A stretch of DNA of 64,000 bases from Bremerella cremea (GTDB lineage Bacteria > Planctomycetota > Planctomycetia > Pirellulales > Pirellulaceae), in the NCBI RefSeq assembly GCF_003335505.1, contig NZ_QPEX01000034.1:62001-126000 (forward strand). The letters run 5' to 3'. Below, one piece after another: positions 1 through 8,699 of the stretch. Position numbers and translations under genes: made by a program. The notes beneath the pieces were generated by a model that saw only the letters and a list, made by a program, of their open reading frames with translations, searched no databases and was not told where the DNA came from. Every line of letters begins with the position of its first letter. Positions within the stretch are counted from its first letter, which is position 1.

Positions 1-8
1 TGCGAGAT

Positions 9-581
9 GTGGCAACGCATGACGATCATCGCACCTACTACTGGGAGGACAACGGAAGAAAGCAGGCCGAGATCGAATCTACCGAGCAGCGTGCCCAACG
101 TTCTATCCGTTCGGTTGGGCTTCTGCGGGTGAACCTGGGGGAGCTAGATGACACTTGGAAGGTCATACCTTCCGCTTCGCCCGGCACGGTGAAAATTGGG
201 CGGACGGAAAACTACCCGTTCTTTGTGTCGTTCGACGAGCGCTCGAAAGTGATGACCCAGGGGATATTTGGGATACCGACGACGACCTACATGGTATGGG
301 GCGGCCTAACGACCTACCCCGGCGACATCGTGATGCCAACGTGTGGTTTCGATATCACGGTGCTCGACGATAAGGTCAAAACGTTTGAAGCATTCGTCGT
401 CGAGAAAGCCGAATACAACGTCGAGCTGACCGAAGACCAAGTGCGTTTGCAAGTTGCAAAGGGAACTCGGGTAATCGATCGTCGCGATCCCCAGAACCAG
501 CGCCATTTCCTTGCCCCGCGTGCAGGCGATGCCGTAACCCTGGCCGATGAACATGCTGCCGACCTCGAAAAACGGAAATGA
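9..581 (+). CDS. Hypothetical protein, possibly 5'-partial
   Basis: The frame encodes 190 residues from a GTG codon at position 9, but it stays open to the first base of the window, so the true start may lie upstream. The product is soluble and charged, with no signal peptide or membrane segment. I see one moderately hydrophobic middle stretch (about residues 75-110) and a Lys-rich end. I do not recognise the family. The gene ends 58 bases before the convergent monooxygenase gene. Codon use matches the neighbouring genes, which supports it being real. Confidence 0.6.
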   Translation: MATHDDHRTYYWEDNGRKQAEIESTEQRAQRSIRSVGLLRVNLGELDDTWKVIPSASPGTVKIGRTENYPFFVSFDERSKVMTQGIFGIPTTTYMVWGGLTTYPGDIVMPTCGFDITVLDDKVKTFEAFVVEKAEYNVELTEDQVRLQVAKGTRVIDRRDPQNQRHFLAPRAGDAVTLADEHAADLEKRK

Positions 582-638
582 GCACCAGCCAAACGGGCAC
601 GTAGGCCAGCCGCCGAGACAGCCTGACCTACGCAGCGG

Positions 639-1010
639 TCAACCAACACAGTGTCCCGGCACGGTCATTTTTGTGAACAGATGGGGTGATGCTACCGCGC
701 TGGCGGGATAGTCTGCGATTCGTTTTTGGAATTCTGGGTTAAGAAACGCGTTGCGAAAGCTCTCAACGTTTTCCCAAATCGCGTAGTTGACAAATGTTGG
801 GCTGCCACCGATTCCCTTGTGCATTTGCGTTGAGATGTATCCCGGTTGCTCCCGCATAAAGTCAGCATCATGCTTCCACGCCTCGATCAATGCCTCTTCA
901 TCGGCAGCATCGACCGTAAATACGTTTATCAGCACTACCGGACCATCGACGGTCGCTTGCAATTGTTGGGCAAGAGAAGTGCTTTCGTTGAGTTCTTTGA
1001 ATTCTGGCAC
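639..1010 (-). CDS. Antibiotic biosynthesis monooxygenase (ABM) domain protein
   Basis: This 123-residue protein has the ABM ferredoxin-like pattern: a first beta strand VVLINVFTV, a helix with EALIEAWKHDADFMREQPGY, then a strand around YISTQMHKG and a WENVESFRNAF helix near the end. Such proteins are small dimeric quinol or flavin-free monooxygenases, or stress proteins. I chose a GTG start at 1010 because AAAGGA precedes it at suitable spacing; a longer frame to 1115 would run through the operators. It is divergent from the MarR gene with two palindromes between them, so MarR control is likely. The substrate is unknown. Confidence 0.8.
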   Translation of the reverse strand: MPEFKELNESTSLAQQLQATVDGPVVLINVFTVDAADEEALIEAWKHDADFMREQPGYISTQMHKGIGGSPTFVNYAIWENVESFRNAFLNPEFQKRIADYPASAVASPHLFTKMTVPGHCVG

Positions 1011-1064
1011 CTGTTTTCCTTTACGGTCAGGGGATTTGTTTTGCTGCTTTACCGAGAGTAAAAT

Positions 1065-1114
1065 GACAGCATGCTGTCGATGTTGAATTGTTTCGCATTG
1101 ACAACATGCTGTCA
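1065..1114. promoter_or_regulatory. Two palindromic operators between ABM and MarR genes
   Basis: A perfect 14-base palindrome, gacagcatgctgtc, lies at 1065-1078. A near-perfect 16-base relative, tgacaacatgctgtca, lies at 1099-1114, with centres 35 bases apart. Both sit in the divergent intergenic region, and the second ends 21 bases before the MarR start codon. MarR regulators typically bind 14-18 base palindromes in exactly this position. The inference is autoregulation plus repression of the monooxygenase gene. Confidence 0.7.
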
Positions 1115-1135
1115 AGATTCAAAAGGGAAAGATGT

Positions 1136-1573
1136 ATGAAGAAAAATGGCGAGCGGTTTACCGAGTTGGTGCTTGAGGTATTCAAACTCAACGGATTGCT
1201 GTTGGCTGAGGGGGATCGCATTGCCGGAGAATACGAGCTGTCCAGCGCACGTTGGAAGGTGCTTGGTTCAGTGGCGATCAGTGGACGCCCGATGACGGTC
1301 GCCCAAATCGGACGGCATATGGGGCAGGCCAGGCAAAGCGTTCAGCGTATCGCCAACGAGATGGCGGAAAGCGGTTATTTCACTTGGGAGGATAACCCCA
1401 GCGATAAACGGGCGATGCTGTTAAAGCTGACCGCCAAGGGGAAGCGAGTCTACAAGCAGCTTGAAGCGGAGCAAGCACAATGGGCAAACGAAGCCGCAAG
1501 CGGATTGCCCCCAGACGAGCTTGATTCCGCACTCAAAGTTTTGCGCCGTCTGAGCGATCAATTTGGCACATGA
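1136..1573 (+). CDS. MarR family transcriptional regulator
   Basis: The 145-residue product has the MarR winged helix. It has an N-terminal dimerisation helix (FTELVLEVFKLNGLLLAEGDRI), a DNA-binding helix-turn-helix around PMTVAQIGRHMGQARQSVQRI, a wing with the typical D-x-R pair (NPSDKRAMLLKLT), and a C-terminal dimer helix. The ATG at 1136 follows GGGAAA at good spacing; a longer frame from 1088 would cover an operator. The gene is divergent from the ABM monooxygenase gene with shared operators. The effector is probably a small phenolic or oxidant molecule, but this cannot be read from the sequence. Confidence 0.9.
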   Translation: MKKNGERFTELVLEVFKLNGLLLAEGDRIAGEYELSSARWKVLGSVAISGRPMTVAQIGRHMGQARQSVQRIANEMAESGYFTWEDNPSDKRAMLLKLTAKGKRVYKQLEAEQAQWANEAASGLPPDELDSALKVLRRLSDQFGT

Positions 1574-1610
1574 CGCGAACGTTCAACCGGCAGCCACTGG
1601 GGATCATGCA

Positions 1611-1838
1611 TTACAATATGCCAGACTTCGCCGCTCGGCCTGCTGATAAACTGCCTAGCTGGATAGACCACAGCGAGTAGACGAACCCGGTGGCATTTCT
1701 CATCCGTCGAATCGTGGTCACTTGCAGGCAGCTATTTTGAACAAGCCCGATAATTCGGATGCGTTTGAGCTTCTTTTTGGCTGAGGGGGTGTTGCGGTTT
1801 AGCTGCGATTCCCAGTCCCGCTGGTCGGTTGATCTCAA
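1611..1838 (-). CDS. Possible small basic protein with TTG start
   Basis: This 75-residue frame begins at TTG 1838. It is preceded by a perfect AGGAGG Shine-Dalgarno sequence (minus strand, 1853-1848) at nine-base spacing. That signal is stronger than those of most certain genes here and lies just after the stop of the small membrane protein gene, so the two could be co-transcribed. The product is basic (SAKKKLKRIRI) with a moderately hydrophobic second half. I do not recognise it. The 290-base stretch between MarR and the membrane protein holds nothing else that I can see. Chance ORF remains possible. Confidence 0.35.
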   Translation of the reverse strand: MRSTDQRDWESQLNRNTPSAKKKLKRIRIIGLVQNSCLQVTTIRRMRNATGFVYSLWSIQLGSLSAGRAAKSGIL

Positions 1839-1865
1839 AACGACTCTCCTCCTAGCCTCTCTTCT

Positions 1866-2090
1866 CTAATCCCCAAACGGTGTCCAGAAGGCGAAGACCA
1901 AGCAAGCCGCGACCATGAAAAATTGGGCCGCGATGCAGGTCCAGTAGAGTGGCGGATTGTTCTCGCGCGTGACCTTGAACCAGGCCCACCAGGGGAAGAT
2001 GCTGACGGTGTCGGTGCGATGTCGCTGAATGTCTCTGATGGTCGCGAGCAAGATGAACGTTCCCCCGACCAGCCAAAAAAGTACATACAT
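1866..2090 (-). CDS. Small two-helix membrane protein
   Basis: This 74-residue protein has two hydrophobic segments (about residues 2-16 and 50-70) separated by a charged, Trp-rich loop with WWAWFKVTRENNPP. The ATG at 2090 follows AGGGGAA at suitable spacing; a longer in-frame start at 2219 adds an unnatural Arg-rich leader. The family is unknown. It is divergent from the glutamate decarboxylase gene about 260 bases away. An inner-membrane location is the only function-related inference I can support. Confidence 0.6.
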   Translation of the reverse strand: MYVLFWLVGGTFILLATIRDIQRHRTDTVSIFPWWAWFKVTRENNPPLYWTCIAAQFFMVAACLVFAFWTPFGD

Positions 2091-2353
2091 TCGTCGATTT
2101 CCCCTGTGGTACGAAGAGCGACGCGATCGCTGGAGCGACGTGAACAGCGTATGGTTTTCGTCTGACGGGCAACGAAAAGTCGCTAAGCAGAATCGCAGCC
2201 GCCGAAGGATGCCCCACAACCCTATATGCTAGCGAGTCTGCCAGAGGTTGCCTAATAGAAAGACTGGCGTTACGACCATGGAAAGTCCCCACAGGACGCC
2301 GCTTACGCTATCATGGGGGCTTCTCGATTCACCATCTAAAAGAGGGAGTTAAC

Positions 2354-3751
2354 ATGACTTTGCATTCGAAGAAGTCCGCACGGGAGATTGTGGACGACGA
2401 CGTTTACGCCTCGAAAGATCTGCGGCGGGGACTTCCTAAATCGCAGTTTCCGCAGCAAGAACGCGACCCGTCTCACGTTTATTCGGCGATTCATGACGAG
2501 TTGATGCTCGATGGGAACTCGCGGCAAAACCTGGCCACGTTCTGCCAGACGTGGGTCGAAGACGAGATTCATCAGTTGATGGACGAATGTCTCGACAAGA
2601 ACATGATCGACAAGGACGAGTACCCGCAGACTGCTGAGATCGAGGCCCGCTGCGTACGGATGCTGGCCGATTTGTGGAATTCTCCGGCAAACGCCAATTC
2701 GGTCGGCTGCTCGACGACCGGTTCCAGCGAAGCGGCCATGCTGGGTGGCATGGGGATGAAACGTCGCTGGGAAGCGAAACGGAAAAAGGCAGGCAAATCG
2801 ATCGACAAGCCGAATCTGATTACCGGGCCGGTGCAAATCTGCTGGCACAAGTTTGCCCGCTATTGGGATATCGAACTGCGTGAGATCCCGCTGGAAGGTG
2901 ACCGGCTGATCATGACGCCAGAGGAAGTGCTGAAGCGATGCGACGAGAACACGATTGGCGTGGTGCCCACGTTGGGCGTGACGTTCACCTGCCAGTACGA
3001 ACCGGTGCAAGCGGTGGCCGAAGCCCTCGACAAGTACGAAAAAGAAACCGGCATCGACATTCCGATTCATGTCGACGGAGCGAGTGGTGGTTTTCTGGCG
3101 CCGTTTTGTGCCCCCGAGATCGTGTGGGACTTTCGCTTGCCGCGGGTCAAATCGATCAATGCCTCTGGCCATAAGTTCGGGCTTTCCCCGTTGGGCGTCG
3201 GCTGGGTGATTTGGCGGGACGAAGCCGATTTGCCGGAAGACTTGGTCTTTTGGGTCAACTACTTGGGAGGCAACATGCGCGACATCGCATTGAACTTCTC
3301 GCGCCCTGGCGGCCAAGTGGTGTGCCAGTATTACAACTTCCTGCGGCTGGGCAAGGAAGGCTACAAGAAGATCCATTCGGCCTGTTACGAAACGGCCCAT
3401 TACTTGGCCGAAGAGATCGCCAAGCTGGGACCGTTCGAGATCATCTATGGCGGCGAGATGGATGGCGGCATTCCGGCGCTGTGCTGGAAAGTCAAAGAAG
3501 GGGTGAACCTCGGCTTCTCGCTGTACGACTACGCCGACCGCCTCCGCGCTCGCGGCTGGCAAGTTCCCGCTTACAGCCTACCGGCGAACCGCCAAGACCT
3601 GGTGGTGCAGCGTATTTTGGTCCGCCACGGCGTCAGCCGCGACTTGGGCTTGCTGCTGCTCGGAGATATGAAGCGCGCCTTAGAGCACTTCGAATCGCAC
3701 CCGGTTCAGAAGAGCTTGACCGAGGATGAAGCTTCAGGCTTTCATCATTAA
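2354..3751 (+). CDS. gadB: Glutamate decarboxylase
   Basis: This 465-residue enzyme, close to the usual length of about 466, converts L-glutamate to 4-aminobutyrate and CO2 with pyridoxal phosphate, consuming a proton. Diagnostic segments are the [12 protein letters not shown] phosphate-binding region (116-126), HVDGASGGF with cofactor aspartate D241, and [10 protein letters not shown] with the Schiff-base lysine K274 (E. coli K276). The C-terminal plug of the E. coli acid-resistance enzyme is not clearly present. No glutamate/GABA antiporter gene adjoins it, so a role in acid resistance is not shown; GABA metabolism is equally possible. An AGAGGGAG ribosome site precedes the ATG. Confidence 0.95.
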   Translation: MTLHSKKSAREIVDDDVYASKDLRRGLPKSQFPQQERDPSHVYSAIHDELMLDGNSRQNLATFCQTWVEDEIHQLMDECLDKNMIDKDEYPQTAEIEARCVRMLADLWNSPANANSVGCSTTGSSEAAMLGGMGMKRRWEAKRKKAGKSIDKPNLITGPVQICWHKFARYWDIELREIPLEGDRLIMTPEEVLKRCDENTIGVVPTLGVTFTCQYEPVQAVAEALDKYEKETGIDIPIHVDGASGGFLAPFCAPEIVWDFRLPRVKSINASGHKFGLSPLGVGWVIWRDEADLPEDLVFWVNYLGGNMRDIALNFSRPGGQVVCQYYNFLRLGKEGYKKIHSACYETAHYLAEEIAKLGPFEIIYGGEMDGGIPALCWKVKEGVNLGFSLYDYADRLRARGWQVPAYSLPANRQDLVVQRILVRHGVSRDLGLLLLGDMKRALEHFESHPVQKSLTEDEASGFHH

Positions 3752-3912
3752 AGGGTGTGAGTTTGAAGTGTTCCGTGTTCCGTGAAGCGTTGCCGGTAGA
3801 CACCCCAAACAGGCTTCCGACCCCATCCTGTTCCCTCGCCCCTTCGGGCAGAGGGCCAGGGTGAGGGGAGGCAGCACGCCATGGTGACCATCGGTAACTC
3901 CAACGCTGAAAA
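3752..3912. repeat. Dispersed repeat family F, copy 1
   Basis: This stretch shares its order of words with 38549-38690: gaagcgttgcc, then ccctcgcccctncggg, agagggnnagggtgagggg, a gcagcacg-type word and a ggtaactcc-type word. The core is a hairpin-forming Pu/Py motif found between genes in many planctomycetes. No coding potential is visible in 3752-4089; the remaining 180 bases are AT-rich upstream DNA of the next gene. Confidence 0.6.
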
Positions 3913-4089
3913 CGAGCGCAGCTCCCTTTTTTTCTTCGCGAATAAGTGATTCTTTGAAGAATTTTGCTGGTTAATTGCCCTATTTTACTTGTTTCATATA
4001 CACGCACGATGCCGGCTTGTAAGCTAGGTTAATCCGTAGAGCCGCTCTTTTTCTTGCTGAGCGATCCGTGTGCTGTGAAAGTAAGCTAT

Positions 4090-4737
4090 ATGAAACAATT
4101 GATTTTATCGTTCGCATTGGTATTGGTAGCGTCTCCCGTATTCGCTCAGGGTTATCCTCCGCCATACTATCCCCCCTACGGCGCGTATACCAATACGGCT
4201 ACTGCGGCCCAAGGGGCTTTGCAAGGGATGGCCGATGTGGCGAGTGCCGCTGGCTCGTACAACGAGCAGACATCGGAGGCCGATATCAATGAGGCCAAGG
4301 CCACGAGCCTGAACATCGCCAATGACCAGCAGTACGCGAACACCTACTATCAAATGCGTGCTCAGCACGATGCGTACGAAGCCAAGCAGCACCCAGCCCC
4401 GACCGAAGAACAAGTGGTTCAAATGGCGCGCGCTGGTATCCCGAAGTCACTTTCAGCCAATAGCTATAACCCGGTGACTGCCAAACTCGCTTGGCCTGAT
4501 TTGTTGCAATACCCAGAGTTCGCCAAAGACCGTACCGAGATCGAGACGCTGCTGAAAAAGCAGGCGAGCCATGGTTCGCTTGGGGGTCAAGATTCCCAGC
4601 AATTCACGTCGACCATTGATGACATGTTGGTGATCCTGAAACGGGGAATTAAAAAGGTTCCGCCGCAACAGTTCATGCAATCCTACAACTTCTTGAACAG
4701 CCTCCTTTATTCGACTTGCAAGACCGAACTCCCCTAA
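4090..4737 (+). CDS. Secreted hypothetical protein
   Basis: The 215-residue product starts with a clear Sec signal peptide (MKQLILSFALVLVASPVFA, cleavage before QGY). A Pro/Tyr-rich segment (YPPPYYPPYG) and an Ala-rich helical region follow. The ATG at 4090 is preferred over the longer frame from 4054 because it places the signal peptide at the N-terminus. It is likely periplasmic or surface associated. I do not recognise the family. It overlaps a long upstream extension of the HEAT-repeat frame but not that gene's preferred start. Confidence 0.75.
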   Translation: MKQLILSFALVLVASPVFAQGYPPPYYPPYGAYTNTATAAQGALQGMADVASAAGSYNEQTSEADINEAKATSLNIANDQQYANTYYQMRAQHDAYEAKQHPAPTEEQVVQMARAGIPKSLSANSYNPVTAKLAWPDLLQYPEFAKDRTEIETLLKKQASHGSLGGQDSQQFTSTIDDMLVILKRGIKKVPPQQFMQSYNFLNSLLYSTCKTELP

Positions 4738-4919
4738 CGCTGGTTGAGTTGCCCAGGTCGACTACTGAAATAAGAGAAGCCCGTTGGCGGCGTCGTGCGT
4801 TCTTCAAGATCGCTCGCATTTTGTCCTCGGCCCTGTCTGAAGAACGGGCGACCGAGGCAGAGAATCAACCGCCTGCTAAGCTTCCGCTATCCCATACCAT
4901 TCCCGAAGGAATACGTCTC

Positions 4920-6467
4920 GTGAATCGCACACCATTTATTTTTGCTTTCTCGCTTTTGGTAGCGGTAAGTTGTTTGGTCCCCGTTCAAGCAGCCACGCTA
5001 GAGCAATCGATTCAGGCCCTGGGTGCTTCTGAAGATGCTACCCGCGTTGCTGCTATGAATCACTTGGGCAGCCTTGGATCGGAAGCCGCCCCTGCGGTCG
5101 ATCAACTGGTGGGATTGTTGAAAGACAAATCCCCTGAAATTCGTGCGCACGCTGCCCATGCGTTGGGGCAAATCGGCGTGAGTAATGACGAGACCTTGGA
5201 AGGCCTTGTCGAGTTGACCGGCTCGAACGAACCCATGGTTCGCCGCGAAGCCGTCTCGGCCTTGTTTGCTTTGCATCCGAGCCACCAAAAGTTGCTCCCG
5301 ATCTTCACCAAGATGCTGGGCGATAGCGATCCGGCCGTTCGCTTGCGTTTGATGAATGCGATTACCGAGAGCGGCAAGGCTGCCGTGCCTGGTTTGATTT
5401 CGGCACTGCAAAACGAAAAGTCTGCCCTCTGGGCTTGTTTGATCTTGCGTCAGTTGGGGCCTGAGGCCGCCGACGCCGCCCCTGCCCTGGCCAAGCTGGT
5501 GGCCGACGGGAAAGGTATCGTTCGCCGTGAAGCTTTGCTCGCGCTGGCTTCGATGCCCAAAGCGGCGAGCGCCTATCAGGAATCGATCGCTACCTGCTTA
5601 GAAGACAGCACGTTGGTTGTTCCGGCAACGTATGCCTTAGGGCGTATCGGCAACATGCCTAACGATGTCGAAGCAAAGGTGAAAGCGAATGTCGAAAGCA
5701 AAGACCCGATGGTTGCCACGATGAGCGCCTGGGCTTTGGCGTTCACTCATCCTGATGACGAAGCCCTCAAGAAGGACGCCATCCATCGCCTGGCAACCGG
5801 CATTGGTTCGAGCAATCCCATCGTTCGCGCGATGTCGTCGCAAGGGTTGATCTCGCTGCAGGCCGAGCCAGAGACCTTGAAGGCGGAACTGCAAGATCCG
5901 CTGAACGAAGCCGGCGAGCCGGTCGTAAGCAATGCCGTTGGTTTGCTTTCGACCATGGGCCCCGCCGCCATCGACTATCTGCTGCAAGCGTTGAAATACC
6001 CGAGCACCCGCTACGACGCCATCGTGATCATCGGCAACCTGGGCGAAAAAGGGGAGCCAGCTACCGATGCATTGATCGAGTTGATCGACGACGACAACCC
6101 CCGCATTGCCAACGAAGCGATTGTTTCGCTTGGTAAGATTGGCCCGGCGGCGAAATCCGCAACGACACGTCTGACCAAGTCGCTTCAAGAAGGTCAGGGC
6201 GTTATCGCTCACAATTCGGCCATGGCTCTGGGACGCATTGGTCCTGCTGCTGCGGCGGCCAAGTCGACCTTGCTGAGTGTTATGAAGTCTGAGAGCGACC
6301 CTGCCCTGCAGTTGACGTGTGCCTGGGCTCTGCTACAGATCGACCCTGATTCAGAAACCACCAAGCAAGCCGTGCTACCGGTACTGAACGCTGCCAAGGC
6401 GTCGAAAAATCAGGTCATGCAAAAGGCCGCCACAGAAATGCTCGGCAGCCTCAACGGGGCGAAATAG
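4920..6467 (+). CDS. Secreted HEAT-repeat protein
   Basis: The 515-residue protein has a signal peptide (about residues 1-24, ending VPVQA). About a dozen HEAT-type units of 35-40 residues follow, recognisable by repeated words such as HALGQIG, ALGRIGN, IVSLGKIGPAAK and AMALGRIGPAAA. HEAT solenoids are protein-binding scaffolds; here it would act in the periplasm or on the membrane. I chose GTG 4920, preceded by GAAGGA, because the frame upstream (from 4716) overlaps the preceding gene and would bury the signal peptide. It is co-directional with the secreted protein upstream, 182 bases away. No enzymatic domain is visible. Confidence 0.85.
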   Translation: MNRTPFIFAFSLLVAVSCLVPVQAATLEQSIQALGASEDATRVAAMNHLGSLGSEAAPAVDQLVGLLKDKSPEIRAHAAHALGQIGVSNDETLEGLVELTGSNEPMVRREAVSALFALHPSHQKLLPIFTKMLGDSDPAVRLRLMNAITESGKAAVPGLISALQNEKSALWACLILRQLGPEAADAAPALAKLVADGKGIVRREALLALASMPKAASAYQESIATCLEDSTLVVPATYALGRIGNMPNDVEAKVKANVESKDPMVATMSAWALAFTHPDDEALKKDAIHRLATGIGSSNPIVRAMSSQGLISLQAEPETLKAELQDPLNEAGEPVVSNAVGLLSTMGPAAIDYLLQALKYPSTRYDAIVIIGNLGEKGEPATDALIELIDDDNPRIANEAIVSLGKIGPAAKSATTRLTKSLQEGQGVIAHNSAMALGRIGPAAAAAKSTLLSVMKSESDPALQLTCAWALLQIDPDSETTKQAVLPVLNAAKASKNQVMQKAATEMLGSLNGAK

Positions 6468-6496
6468 CACTCGAAAGCAAACAGAGTAAGAACCGT

Positions 6497-6570
6497 GGGA
6501 GGGAAATGGCTCACGTAGGTTTGACGCCGCCAGCGATCAAATCTACCGGGACCATTTCCCTCCCCTTTTT
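6497..6570. terminator. Long-loop inverted repeat followed by T5
   Basis: A perfect 13-base inverted repeat, gggagggaaatgg at 6497-6509 and its complement at 6552-6564, encloses a 42-base loop and runs straight into five T residues. It lies 30 bases after the HEAT-repeat gene. It could terminate that transcript, although the loop is longer than in a classical intrinsic terminator. An RNA element for the next gene is the alternative. Confidence 0.4.
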
Positions 6571-6581
6571 GTTGTTGTGTC

Positions 6582-7520
6582 TTGGTGGAGGCGAATCGGG
6601 GAATGGTCCCCTGGTTGTCTTGCCCAGCCAGATACCGACAATCGAGTGGTATGCAGCAAGATAGACCAGTCGATCAGGACGAGTGTTTCCAGGCGGACGG
6701 TGTTGGTCCGTTTGTTTCGCATCGACAGGTGCGTTTGGCCGATGGTAGCGTGGGGGATTGGCTTTCGCGGCACCATCGCAAACGGTTGGTGCTGCGCAAG
6801 GTGCAAGGTGCGGTTCATTTCGTGCAGTTGTGTCTGGCCCAACTGTGGCAGCCGGGGCAACTCAACTGGTGGATTGGCGTGACCTTCGCGATTGGGGCTT
6901 CGCTGTTCATCCTAGGAAGCGTGCTAAACCTTTCGCCAGAGTTGGCTGCTGCCTTTTCGCTTTCGCCCAACGAAGTGAATGCAGTCTACTTTCTCGGTTC
7001 GATCCCCTTCACCACGGCGGCTTACCTGCAACTGTTTCAAGCCGCCAATGCCGACCCTGCCCCAGGCGAAGCGACCAACGATCGGCGTGGCTGGCAAGTG
7101 TTCGGTTGGAAGCCCCACGACATCGGCTGGCTAAGCTGTGCGCTGCAGTTTCCTGGGACGGTGCTGTTTAACTTCAACACATTCGACGGCTTGATCCCGT
7201 CGCTTTCCTGGTGGCAAAGCGAGCTGGCGGTGTGGTTGCCGAACTTTGTCGGCTCGGTGTTGTTCTTGGCTTCTGGCTACTTGGCCTTTATCGAAGTCAC
7301 GCACCGTTGGTGGGCGTGGCGACCGAACGATCTTTCGTGGTGGGTGGTGCTGGCCAACTTGGCTGGCTGCATCGGTTTTATGATCTCGGCCCTGTTCGCC
7401 GTGGTGCTGCCTGGTGGCGAGATCGACTGGATGGCGACGGTAGCGACCGCGTTCACCCTGCAAGGGGCAATTGGTTTTTGGATCGGCTCGCTTTTGATGC
7501 TGCCAGAAGCGGCGGAGTAA
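6582..7520 (+). CDS. YrhK-like multi-pass membrane protein
   Basis: The frame gives up to 312 residues. About 90 hydrophilic residues are followed by roughly six hydrophobic segments, arranged as two similar halves. Each has a WW...F..G...F..GS pattern (WWIGVTFAIGASLFILGS, WWVVLANLAGCIGFMIS) like that of YrhK domains. The start is not settled: GTG 6582, ATG 6603 (behind GGTGGAGG) and ATG 6651 are all possible. Function is unknown; it is an integral inner-membrane protein. A long repeat (7640-7855) follows it, so no operon extends downstream. Confidence 0.7.
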   Translation: MVEANRGMVPWLSCPARYRQSSGMQQDRPVDQDECFQADGVGPFVSHRQVRLADGSVGDWLSRHHRKRLVLRKVQGAVHFVQLCLAQLWQPGQLNWWIGVTFAIGASLFILGSVLNLSPELAAAFSLSPNEVNAVYFLGSIPFTTAAYLQLFQAANADPAPGEATNDRRGWQVFGWKPHDIGWLSCALQFPGTVLFNFNTFDGLIPSLSWWQSELAVWLPNFVGSVLFLASGYLAFIEVTHRWWAWRPNDLSWWVVLANLAGCIGFMISALFAVVLPGGEIDWMATVATAFTLQGAIGFWIGSLLMLPEAAE

Positions 7521-7639
7521 AACAGAGTCGGCCCTTTGCGAGGGCAGAAGAAATTTAGTCAACCAGTCTGGTCGAAGAATTGCCTGCTCGGTCTCGTTTG
7601 CCTGGGCAGACAACCTTCTTCAACGAACGCTGCACGATC

Positions 7640-7855
7640 TCCCAGAGCCCCACAGGGGCGCCAGAGAATAGCCCAGGGCGTCAGCCCTGGGTAAGTGTTA
7701 GCCAATACCACGCCAGCCCCAACGGGGCGACACAACCTTTGCTGGCAGGTCCTCTGCCGCCCCTGTGGGGCTCTCTCTTCGTGGGGCCAACACTCCCAGG
7801 GCTGACGCCCTGGGCTATTCTCTGTCGCCCCGTTGGGGCTGGCGTTGGTGGGACT
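7640..7855. repeat. Large imperfect palindrome, repeat family D
   Basis: Two arms of about 80-95 bases are near reverse complements of each other. The left arm carries agccccacaggggcg, gagaatagcccagggcg, tcagccctggg and cagccccaacggggcga. The right arm carries the same words in reverse order and orientation. Each word is itself a short palindrome. A related element lies at 46329-46476. It has no coding potential. It resembles a folded REP/MITE-like unit and may also end transcription from the gene upstream. Confidence 0.7.
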
Positions 7856-7954
7856 TGTGTTGTTGCTTAGCGGGTTGGTGGGGTTAGGTAATTTGTTGGG
7901 GGAAGATTATACCTGCGTGCCCCCAGATGTTGGGTGGGGGCTGGCGGTGCCCTG

Positions 7955-8286
7955 GCACAAGATATTGTGTTGCTCTGGTGAAGCTAGAGAGGGTGGCTGG
8001 ATGAAATCTTCCACTTTTTTTCAGCGGGCGGGTCGGTTGGTGTCTCGCAGGCACAATATCTGGTGCTATCACGTGACCGATTCTGCTAAGTGTCGTAGTT
8101 TGAGGGACTTGTGGTGACTATTTAGGCCGTTGTTGGCAGCCTGCTTACTAGGTCTTGGGCATGCATTGCTAGCGAGGCAGGTGTGGAAAGAGTTGTCGGA
8201 TGTTGACCTTACTTGTTGACTGACAACGTCTTACGGCATGTGAAGATAATGTGGTTGACGTTATCTGCTACCACGATATATTGGGC
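7955..8286. promoter_or_regulatory. Additional NrdR-box-like sites in the nrd leader
   Basis: Three sites fit the NrdR consensus acaCwAtATaTwGtgt: 7955-7970 (gcacaagatattgtgt, 14 of 16), 8051-8066 (gcacaatatctggtgc, 12 of 16) and 8271-8286 (ccacgatatattgggc, 12 of 16). They lie 0.4-0.75 kb before nrdA, in a stretch with no credible gene. They are not spaced at 31 bases from each other. They may be accessory NrdR sites, traces of older promoters, or part of a long 5' leader. Confidence 0.45.
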
Positions 8287-8346
8287 TCCCGTCGTCAAGA
8301 ATGACTTAATTCGCCCCCAACATCTGGCGATAAATCATTTTCGACG

Positions 8347-8393
8347 GCCCAGGATATTGTGCCTTGGGGATCCAGTGATACAATATCTTGTAG
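8347..8393. promoter_or_regulatory. Tandem NrdR boxes upstream of nrdA
   Basis: Box 1 (8347-8362, gcccaggatattgtgc) and box 2 (8378-8393, atacaatatcttgtag) match about 11 and 12 of 16 positions of the NrdR consensus. Their starts are exactly 31 bases apart, which is the three-helical-turn spacing known for paired NrdR boxes. They sit about 310 bases before the preferred nrdA start. Binding of the ATP-cone repressor NrdR here would couple nrdAB expression to the dNTP/ATP ratio. The nrdR gene itself is not in the window. Confidence 0.7.
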
Positions 8394-8699
8394 TGGTGCA
8401 CTCAAGGCAGTAAGACCCCGGGTGGTTAAACTGGGTGGGTGGCAAATGCCTCTCCTTGTGAGGGGATCGGAAGTCAGGAGTCTCAAGTTCTCGTCTAGAA
8501 CAAGTCATGGACGACCAAGCAAAACCGCACGGGATTGCTTGCGCTTGATGCTGCCAAATTCGAAACGTTGTCATCCACAAGGTGTGGTTCATACAAGGTT
8601 TGTTTCTTCGCGGAACGTAAGGCGACGGCAATGGAATCGAAAAACAGCGCAGCCGGCATGAAACCGGCCAGCAACGAGCAACCTGTAGGAGACGATGTC

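Noticed and set aside
2336-3562. Minus-strand frame of 408 residues
   Set aside because: It is antisense to the glutamate decarboxylase gene, with shadow-type Arg/His-rich composition.
7856-8530. Cobalamin riboswitch before nrdA
   Set aside because: The operon encodes a class I enzyme (nrdA plus nrdB) that needs no B12, and I see no convincing B12-box sequence. The conserved words fit NrdR boxes better.
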